A DNA stretch of 64,000 bases, from contig NZ_JAPSLH010000009.1 in assembly GCF_031180965.1 (NCBI RefSeq), positions 1 through 64,000 on the forward strand, given 5' to 3'. The first letter of the stretch is position 1. The number at the start of each line of letters is the position of its first letter. The stretch is from Chelativorans sp. GTDB taxonomy: Bacteria; Pseudomonadota; Alphaproteobacteria; Rhizobiales; Rhizobiaceae. Under the pieces are notes generated by a model. It saw only the letters and a list, made by a program, of their open reading frames with translations. It did not search any database and was not told the DNA's origin. This document shows positions 58,359-64,000 of the stretch, one piece after another. The position numbers were made by a program, and so were the translations under genes.

Positions 58359-59639
58359 TCATCCGAATATCAGCTTCGGCACGAAAAGCACGGCGCCGGG
58401 AATGAGGATCAGGAAGAGCGTCACCGCGGCTAGGGCGAGGAAGAGCGGGATTCCCTCCCTCGTGTATTCGCCGACCCGGCACCTCATAATCGAGCAGACC
58501 GCGTACATCGCGGCGCCCACGGGCGGGGTGAAGTTGCCGATGGTCGCCGCCAGGATGAAGACGATCCCGAAATGAACCGGATCGGCGCCAAGCTGACGCA
58601 TGAGCGGCAGAAAAATGGGCGTGAGCATGATGATGAGCACGGTGGCGTCTATGAAGAAGCCGGCCGCCAGGACGACAATGGCGATCAGGGCCATCGCCGC
58701 CTGGAGATTGGTGGTGATGCCGAGAATCCATCCCGAGACGATCTCCGGCACACGGTCGAGGACGATGCCATAAGTGAAAATCGCCGACAGCGCGATGAGG
58801 AACATCACCGAGCCGACGTCGGCCAGGCTGCCTTCCAGGGCTTCCAGGAACCCCTTCACCTTCATCTTACGGTAGATCAGCGCGCCGATGAAGACGGCGT
58901 AGAGGACAGCGAAAGCGCCGATCTCGGAAGGCGTGAAGATACCCATCCGCAGGCCGAGAAGCAGGAAGACCGGAAACAGGATCGCCCAGATGCCCCCCGT
59001 GAGCGCGTGGCCAAGTTCGCGTCCCGAAGGCCGCCTTTCACGCTCAGGCTTATAGCCACGCTTCCTTGCCGTCAGCCAGACGGTAGCGGCAAGCGCGATC
59101 CATAGGATGAAAGCCGGTACGAAACCGGCAGCGAAGAGCCGGCCGATCGAGACCTGGCCGATCGTGCCGTAAAGGATCATCCCGATGCCGGGCGGGATCA
59201 TCGGCGTCAGCACTGAGCCGAAGGAGATCACCGAGGCGGCAAAGCCGAGCGTGAAGCCGCGCTTCACCATCTCGTGGCCCAACATACGCGCCTGCATGGC
59301 GGCATCCGCGATGGCCGAGCCGGAAACACCGCCCATCAGAGCCGAGAAGGCGATGGAGACTTGCGCCAGCCCGCCTTTGAACCTGCCGGTGAGCACGGAG
59401 GCGAGGTCCAGAAGGCGCTCGGTGATGCCCGAATGGTTCATGAAGTTGCCGGCCATGATGAAGAGCGGCACGGCGAGTAGGGCGAAATTCTGCGTCTGCG
59501 AGACAGTGACCTGGACGGGAATGGTGAAGGGCAGTTCCGGATGCTGAATGAAGAACATCACGCCGGAAATGGCGATCGCGAAGGCGACCGGCATTCCCAT
59601 CAGGAGCAGGATCACAAAGGCGACGGATACGATCAGCAT
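58359..59639 (-). CDS. TRAP transporter large membrane subunit (DctM)
   Basis: 426 residues with about 12 membrane segments. DctM marks are the N-terminal LLMGMPVAFAIAISG, the AVPLFIMAGNFM segment with the GGVSGSAIADAA loop, the PPGIGMILYG stretch and the final TPPVGAAMYAVC. It is the sodium-driven channel subunit. ATG at 59639 is preferred to an in-frame start at 59684, which would add a polar leader. It lies 7 bp after dctQ in the dctP-dctQ-dctM operon. Confidence 0.93.
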   Translation of the reverse strand: MLIVSVAFVILLLMGMPVAFAIAISGVMFFIQHPELPFTIPVQVTVSQTQNFALLAVPLFIMAGNFMNHSGITERLLDLASVLTGRFKGGLAQVSIAFSALMGGVSGSAIADAAMQARMLGHEMVKRGFTLGFAASVISFGSVLTPMIPPGIGMILYGTIGQVSIGRLFAAGFVPAFILWIALAATVWLTARKRGYKPERERRPSGRELGHALTGGIWAILFPVFLLLGLRMGIFTPSEIGAFAVLYAVFIGALIYRKMKVKGFLEALEGSLADVGSVMFLIALSAIFTYGIVLDRVPEIVSGWILGITTNLQAAMALIAIVVLAAGFFIDATVLIIMLTPIFLPLMRQLGADPVHFGIVFILAATIGNFTPPVGAAMYAVCSIMRCRVGEYTREGIPLFLALAAVTLFLILIPGAVLFVPKLIFG

Positions 59640-59646
59640 TGCACTC

Positions 59647-60144
59647 TCACCGCCCTGTGGCGGGGACGGCGCGAAGTAAACCATCCTCGTGCATTGCGGT
59701 GCGGATCTTCAGGAGCGTGGTGACGAGTAGCAGAAGTCCGCCCACGACGATGCTCGCCGTCACCCATGAGTAGCTCACGCCGGGAATTCCCTGGAAGGAG
59801 CGTGCGCGGCTCACCCAAGAAAGCCAAGTCCCGGCATAGACCACATAGGCCAGGAATGCCGTCAGGATCAGATAATTGAAATAGAGCAGTGCGCGAGCCG
59901 CGCGTCGTGGCAGCCGCTCCGTGACCAGTTCGATCGACATCAGCGCATCCTTGCGCCAGGCGATATCCGCGCAGAGGAAGCAGCCCCAGGCGAAGAAGCA
60001 GGTGGCAAGATCGATCGTCCAGTTGAGCGGGTGACCGAGCATGCGCGCCACTCCGCCTGTAAAGATCAGCGCCACCATGAGGAGCAGGAAGGTTCCGGCA
60101 AGCACCGCTTCCAGCCGGCAGATAAAACTGTAGATCGACCGCAT
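59647..60144 (-). CDS. TRAP transporter small membrane subunit (DctQ)
   Basis: 165 residues with four membrane segments (about 10-32, 44-62, 85-107 and 125-147). The ARMLGHPLNWTIDLATCFFAW stretch (read here in parts) and WRKDALMSIELV, with its charged helix end, are DctQ features. It stabilises the large subunit and couples it to the periplasmic receptor. The ATG at 60144 follows GGTGGGGGCGCTC. A GTG at 60156 is possible. Confidence 0.88.
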   Translation of the reverse strand: MRSIYSFICRLEAVLAGTFLLLMVALIFTGGVARMLGHPLNWTIDLATCFFAWGCFLCADIAWRKDALMSIELVTERLPRRAARALLYFNYLILTAFLAYVVYAGTWLSWVSRARSFQGIPGVSYSWVTASIVVGGLLLLVTTLLKIRTAMHEDGLLRAVPATGR

Positions 60145-60173
60145 GAGCGCCCCCACCGGAACCCGCCGTTCGG

Positions 60174-61166
60174 CTACTTGCCGATTTCCTGCTGCACCTT
60201 GTTCTTCGCCTCGGTGAGGCCAAGCGCCTCATAGGCCTTCTCGCCGGCTTTGCGGAACGCCTCCAGATCGACATCCCCGACGATCGTCATTCCTTTCTGG
60301 GCGAGCTGCTCCTTCGCGGTCTGGGTCGCCTGCTCGATGGCTGCGGAGGTCTCCTGGCCGGCTGCCCGGCACTCCTCCACCAGTGCCGTCTGAAATTCGG
60401 CGGGGAGGGTATTGAACCACTGCGAGCTTACGACCTGGAAATTCACGAGCAGGATATGCGCCGTCTCATTGGCGTGGCTCAGCACCTCGTTCAGGTTGCC
60501 GGCAACGATGTTGGCATAGACCAGCTCTGCTCCATCTATCGCCTGCTGCTGGAGGCCGGGGTAGATGTCGCCGAAATTCATCGCCGTCGGAACGGCACCG
60601 AGCGCCCGGATCGATTCCTGCCAGATCGGGGCCGGAGGCGTGCGGATGCGCAGTCCGGAGAGGTCCTCGGGCGTGCGGACCGGTTTGTTGGTGAAGAAAT
60701 GCCGGAAACCCTGGATCCAGTCAAAGCAGACAACCTTCAGACCATGCTGGTCAGCCAGCTCCTGCTGCCAGGCCTGCATGGTGGGGGAATCGGCCAGTTT
60801 GTAGGCTTCCTCGAGGGAGCTTACGAAATAGGGTCCGTTCACGACGGCAATGCCGGGGACATAATTGCCGAGGCGCGCGGAATCGGTGTTCTGCCCGATA
60901 TTGGCGCCCTGGCGGATCTGCTCGATGATGTCTTCCTCGACGCCGAGCTGGGCGCTGTGGAAGACCTCTATCGTCAGGCCGCCATTCGTCCGCTCCTTCA
61001 CCCGCTCAGCCCACTTGGTGAAGCCCTGATGGAAGGGCTCGCCCGGCCCAAGCACGTGATTAAAGCGCAGGGTGTAGGTCTCCTGCGCATTCGCCGTGAC
61101 TTGGAAGGCCAGCGCGATTGCTCCGGCGGCGCAAGCTGCGGCGAGCTTTCTGATCAGCATGTTCAT
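60174..61166 (-). CDS. TRAP transporter periplasmic solute receptor (DctP)
   Basis: 330 residues. The signal peptide ends at ANA (about residue 27). The DctP fold begins YTLRFNHVLGPGEPFHQGF and contains LRIRTPPAPIWQESIRALGA near residues 155-174, where the Arg in LRIR normally binds the ligand carboxylate. Next comes FGDIYPGLQQQAIDGAE, the receptor's signature. The ligand is therefore probably an organic acid or sugar acid. ATG at 61166 follows AGGAGGAGAAG, a strong site. It heads the transporter genes. Confidence 0.93.
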   Translation of the reverse strand: MNMLIRKLAAACAAGAIALAFQVTANAQETYTLRFNHVLGPGEPFHQGFTKWAERVKERTNGGLTIEVFHSAQLGVEEDIIEQIRQGANIGQNTDSARLGNYVPGIAVVNGPYFVSSLEEAYKLADSPTMQAWQQELADQHGLKVVCFDWIQGFRHFFTNKPVRTPEDLSGLRIRTPPAPIWQESIRALGAVPTAMNFGDIYPGLQQQAIDGAELVYANIVAGNLNEVLSHANETAHILLVNFQVVSSQWFNTLPAEFQTALVEECRAAGQETSAAIEQATQTAKEQLAQKGMTIVGDVDLEAFRKAGEKAYEALGLTEAKNKVQQEIGK

Positions 61167-61207
61167 ATCTTCTCCTCCTTTACTGTTACGCACCCGCCGG
61201 CGGACCC

Positions 61208-62290
61208 TCATGTCCCCGGCAATTCAATCCCGAAGCGCTCGGCAAGTCGGCCAAAGGCCGCCAATGTGTCCGGATCGACCGGAATACCTTCCACCGCGCG
61301 GCGGTCGGCTTCCGCCCATTCGCGATCGCCCGGCGCCATGACCTTCCCGCCCGCCCGCGCGGGCGAACTGCGCAGCGCGGCCAGATAGCGGCGCATTCCG
61401 TCGGCAAAGGTCTCCTCATCCACGAAGGAATCGGGCCTCAGCGCCATCACAAAGGCACCAAGGCCGCGCGGCGTGGAAAAGTCCGGGCCGCCCATGGGAG
61501 CGATCTCGAAGCTCAGGCGCATACCCGAAAGCACCGCGCTGAAAATCTCCGCCAAGCCGGCAAGCCCGGCCCCCTTGAATCCAAAAGCGCCCCCCAGCGG
61601 GGCGAGCATCTCGACCTCTCCGGCGTCCTCGGTGTCCTCGCCATCGCCGCGCGAGGCGGTGCCGGGCGGCAGCTTTCGGCCGAGGCTTTTATAAAGCTGG
61701 ACGCGATTATAGGGGATCGCGCTGGTCGCCATGTCGAAGAGCCACGCACGCTCTCCCGGGACAGGCACGGCGCAGGCGATCGGGTTCGTACCATGGAAGC
61801 GCATGGCGCCTTCGTGCAGCCGCACGAACGCGTCGGAGTTGCACATGACGAGGCCAATCATCCCCGCCTCGGCGGCCGCGAGCGCGAAGGCCCCCGCCGG
61901 CCCGAAATGCGATGTATTGCGAATGGCGACCGCGCCGATGCCGGAGCTGCGCGCGAGGCGCATGGCCTCCTCCATGCCGCGATAGGCGGCGAGCGCGCCA
62001 TGCGCGTCCTCGGCGTCGAGGGTCGCGACGGCCCCGCCCCTGTTGACGAAGCGGAGATCGGGGCTGCGGTTCACACGCCCACCGCTCAAGGCGCGGACAT
62101 AGTGATCGAGCAGGCGCACCCCGTGGCTGTCCACGCCCAGGCGCGAGCCATGCATCATGGCGCGCGTCGCCGCGTCCACCGTCTGCTCATCAGCGCCAGT
62201 CGCCGCGAGCGCTGCCCGGCAGAAGCGGTCGAGCTCCTCCGCCATCATGCGGTGCACCGCAGGGCCAAGCGTGGTACCGCCGCCGCTCAT
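61208..62290 (-). CDS. Malate/L-lactate dehydrogenase-family (Ldh_2) oxidoreductase
   Basis: 360 residues of the NAD(P)-dependent Ldh_2 fold, unrelated to classic LDH. The N-terminal SRLGVDSHGVRLLDHYV carries the catalytic His region near residue 52-60. RNTSHFGPAGAFAL near 117-130 and FHGTNPIACAVP near 160-172 are cofactor and substrate contacts. The family includes malate, ureidoglycolate, 2,3-diketogulonate and delta1-piperideine-2-carboxylate enzymes, so the substrate is open. The ATG at 62290 overlaps the SDR stop by 4 bp. It lies 41 bp before dctP. Confidence 0.87.
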   Translation of the reverse strand: MSGGGTTLGPAVHRMMAEELDRFCRAALAATGADEQTVDAATRAMMHGSRLGVDSHGVRLLDHYVRALSGGRVNRSPDLRFVNRGGAVATLDAEDAHGALAAYRGMEEAMRLARSSGIGAVAIRNTSHFGPAGAFALAAAEAGMIGLVMCNSDAFVRLHEGAMRFHGTNPIACAVPVPGERAWLFDMATSAIPYNRVQLYKSLGRKLPPGTASRGDGEDTEDAGEVEMLAPLGGAFGFKGAGLAGLAEIFSAVLSGMRLSFEIAPMGGPDFSTPRGLGAFVMALRPDSFVDEETFADGMRRYLAALRSSPARAGGKVMAPGDREWAEADRRAVEGIPVDPDTLAAFGRLAERFGIELPGT

Positions 62291-63030
62291 AGCGTCTGGC
62301 CTCCGTCCACCACCATCACCGTGCCGGTCGTGAATGCCGACTCGTCGCTCGCCAGATAGAGGGCAGCGGCAGCCATTTCCTCCACCTTGCCCAGCCGGCC
62401 CATCGGCTGACGCTCGACAAAACTGCGCCGCATCGCCTCCGGATCCTCGGCGGCGGCGATGCGCGCTTCGAGCGAAGGCGAATGGGTGGTGCCGGGACAG
62501 AGTGCATTCACACGCACTCCGGTTCGGATCACGTCGCGGGCGACCGCCTTGGTGAGCCCGATCACGGCAGCCTTGCTGGCGCCATAGGCGGCGCGGTTCC
62601 GCACTCCGGTGATCGAGGACGCGACGGACGCGATATTGATGATGGAGCCGTTGCGCCGCTCTATCATGCCGGGCAGGACGGCACGAATAGTTCGGAAGCA
62701 GGAAGTGACGTTCTGATCGAAGCTTCTTGCCCAATCCTCGTCGGAACAGTCGAGGACTGTGCCGTTGTGTACCCAGCCCGCACAGTTGACGAGAATGTCG
62801 ATGCGGCCGGCCTCGGCAATCGCCCGCGCCACAGCCGGCCCATCCGTGACGTCCAACCCGATGGGCGCTATCGAGGAGAATTGCTCGGCCAGGTCTTGCA
62901 TCTTTCCGAGCGAGCGGCTTGCGGCGAATACCTCCGCGCCTTCCGCGGCGAAGGCGAGCGCGATGGCGCGTCCGGTGCCCTGTCCCGCACCGGTGACGAA
63001 TGCTCGTTTTCCCGCGAGCCGTCCCGCCAT
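62287..63030 (-). CDS. Short-chain dehydrogenase (DHRS6 / 2-keto-3-deoxy-L-fuconate dehydrogenase-like)
   Basis: 247 residues. The NAD motif TGAGQGTGRAIALAF is near residues 12-26, NCAGWVHNGTVLDC near 80, catalytic Ser in ASVASSITG, and YGASKAAV with Tyr and Lys near 145-150. The pattern of NxAGxVHxGTVLDC, ASVASSxxGVxNRxxY and PGTxxSPSLxxRI matches the group containing DHRS6 and bacterial 2-keto-3-deoxy-L-fuconate 4-dehydrogenases. The assignment to sugar-acid oxidation is inferred. ATG at 63030 follows GGGGAGAG. It is the first gene of the minus-strand operon, divergent from gntR. Confidence 0.88.
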   Translation of the reverse strand: MAGRLAGKRAFVTGAGQGTGRAIALAFAAEGAEVFAASRSLGKMQDLAEQFSSIAPIGLDVTDGPAVARAIAEAGRIDILVNCAGWVHNGTVLDCSDEDWARSFDQNVTSCFRTIRAVLPGMIERRNGSIINIASVASSITGVRNRAAYGASKAAVIGLTKAVARDVIRTGVRVNALCPGTTHSPSLEARIAAAEDPEAMRRSFVERQPMGRLGKVEEMAAAALYLASDESAFTTGTVMVVDGGQTL

Positions 63031-63079
63031 CAACACTCTCCCCAGCGGGGCGGCACCTCTGCCGCCCAGAACGTCCACT

Positions 63080-63087
63080 GTGTACAC
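63080..63087. promoter_or_regulatory. Short palindrome in the SDR-GntR divergent promoter
   Basis: GTGTACAC is a perfect palindrome, 50 bp before the SDR start, with ACT and TAG flanks. FadR-like GntR proteins bind palindromes with GT and AC half-sites, so this could be the operator of the divergently encoded regulator. It is a single short site and so uncertain. Confidence 0.3.
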
Positions 63088-63238
63088 TAGACAAAATTTC
63101 AGGGCAATCCGTATTGTGCGGCCGGATGATCTGCGCGTTGTGTGCCGACAGGCGGCACAAGTGCCAGCGAATTGCCGCGTCCTCCGGAAGCGGCTATTTT
63201 CGCCCTCCGCCAAACGGCGATAACAACGGAAGTCTCAC

Positions 63239-64000
63239 ATGGAATCCGGGCAAGCGACACAAGCAGCGTCCGGCATGGCGCCCCGGCTATACCATCGCGC
63301 CTATGAGATACTTGCCGCGCAGATCGGCGACGGCACGCTTGCACCGGGAATGCGGCTGACCGAATCGAGCGTGGCTGAGCAGTTCGGCATCAGCCGCGCT
63401 CCCGCCCGCCGCGCCTTGGCCGAACTGGAACGCAATGGGTTTGTGACAAAGTCGTCGGGCCGCGGCTATTCCGTACAGGGAGCCCCCTCTGCGAATAAAG
63501 CCGTACCCAAACCAGCGACGGACGAGGATATGAGGCTCGTTTCCCGGCCGAGCTGGGAGCGGATTTATGGCGAGGTGGAGGACGAGGTCATCGGCCGCAT
63601 TTCCTTTGCGAACTGGCGGGTGAACGAGGCTGAACTCGCGCGCTACTACGGCGTCAGCCGCACCGTGGCGCGCGATGTGATCGGCCGGCTGCAAAGCCGG
63701 GGGCTGCTGCGCAAGGACGAGCGCTCGCGCTGGTATGCGCCGGCGCTCACTCCCGAACATGTCGGCGAGCTTTACGAATTGCGCAGCATCCTGGAACCGA
63801 TCGCGCTCGCCAAGGCGGTGCCGCATGTACCGCCCTCGTTCCTATCCCAGATGCGGGCGCATCTGGAGGATGCGGTCGCCAATGCAGAAGCCATCGAGGG
63901 GCCGGTGCTCGATAGCCTCGAGGAGGAGATGCATGTGAAGCTGTTGGGCTTCTGCGGCAACCGAACGCTGATGCAGGCGATCACCCTGCCGCAGTCCCTG
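63239..64000 (+). CDS. GntR-family regulator with two winged-helix domains, 3' end outside window
   Basis: 254 residues visible; the frame runs open to the window end. Two GntR-type winged helices occur in tandem. The first spans about 15-80 (PGMRLTESSVAEQFGISRAP, then GFVTKSSGRGYSV). The second spans about 103-168 (NWRVNEAELARYYGVSRTVA, then GLLRKDERSRWYA). A start of an FCD-type ligand domain follows (ELYELRSILEPIALAKAV). Common FCD regulators have one DNA-binding domain. Start ATG at 63239; a weak leader (AACGGAAGTCTCAC) precedes. It is divergent from the SDR-TRAP operon and probably controls it. Confidence 0.88.
   Translation, partial: MESGQATQAASGMAPRLYHRAYEILAAQIGDGTLAPGMRLTESSVAEQFGISRAPARRALAELERNGFVTKSSGRGYSVQGAPSANKAVPKPATDEDMRLVSRPSWERIYGEVEDEVIGRISFANWRVNEAELARYYGVSRTVARDVIGRLQSRGLLRKDERSRWYAPALTPEHVGELYELRSILEPIALAKAVPHVPPSFLSQMRAHLEDAVANAEAIEGPVLDSLEEEMHVKLLGFCGNRTLMQAITLPQSL

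Overview
The window is GC-rich chromosomal DNA of an alphaproteobacterium, most likely Hyphomicrobiales and within it a Phyllobacteriaceae-like lineage (Mesorhizobium/Chelativorans/Nitratireductor type). The evidence is gene content and order. There is a fused ispDF, a dusB-ntrB-ntrC-ntrY-ntrX-trkA-dat-hfq-hflX run with mazG beside it, a pdhC-GDSL esterase-lpdA-lipA-coq10 run, a PopZ polar protein next to tolC and pcm, and a PleC/PdhS-like kinase. The species call is inference. No prophage, insertion sequence, CRISPR array or rRNA was seen. There is one tRNA, tRNA-Ser(UGA).

Layout. 1-4135: end of the pyruvate dehydrogenase operon (pdhC tail, SGNH esterase, E3), a small GlsB-type membrane protein, lipoate synthase and a COQ10-like protein. 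4117-5853 (minus): CinA-like amidohydrolase and IspDF. 5973-17540 (plus): dusB, two nitrogen two-component systems, trkA, a D-amino-acid transaminase, hfq and hflX. 17544-21958: mazG, an MFS transporter divergent from a winged-helix/TPR regulator, and a YbaK-like deacylase. 21976-29467 (minus): a housekeeping run (MBL hydrolase, tatD, metG, holB, tmk, a carboxypeptidase-like protein, rlpA). 29922-31253: tRNA-Ser, then a cassette of very small proteins, two of them carrying a DnaJ-type four-cysteine zinc knuckle. 31310-38733 (minus): FadL-like porin, valS, popZ, tolC, pcm. 39138-43738: trkH, an L,D-transpeptidase, an FMN-binding protein and a DUF971 protein. 43905-48289: moaA, two transporters, mobA, mobB. 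48405-51753: polar amino-acid ABC binding protein and two permeases without an ATPase gene, then a beta-hydroxyacid dehydrogenase. 51761-58234: Lrp regulator, uracil-DNA glycosylase-like protein, nuclease, histidine kinase, cobT, DUF1289 protein, aspartic protease, dusA. 58359-64000: a TRAP transporter, two dehydrogenases and a divergent GntR regulator with two DNA-binding domains.

How the genes fit together. TrkA and TrkH, though 25 kb apart, are the two parts of one potassium uptake system. LipA makes the cofactor used by the PDH complex whose operon lies beside it. MoaA, MobA and MobB serve molybdenum cofactor synthesis. The last cluster looks like uptake and oxidation of a sugar acid or hydroxyacid under GntR control.

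Most of the window is core genome. The least explained parts are the zinc-knuckle cassette (30526-31253), a heptad-repeat inverted array between ntrX and trkA, a TTGCA-type repeat cluster before ntrY, and a carboxypeptidase-like protein with two altered active-site motifs.
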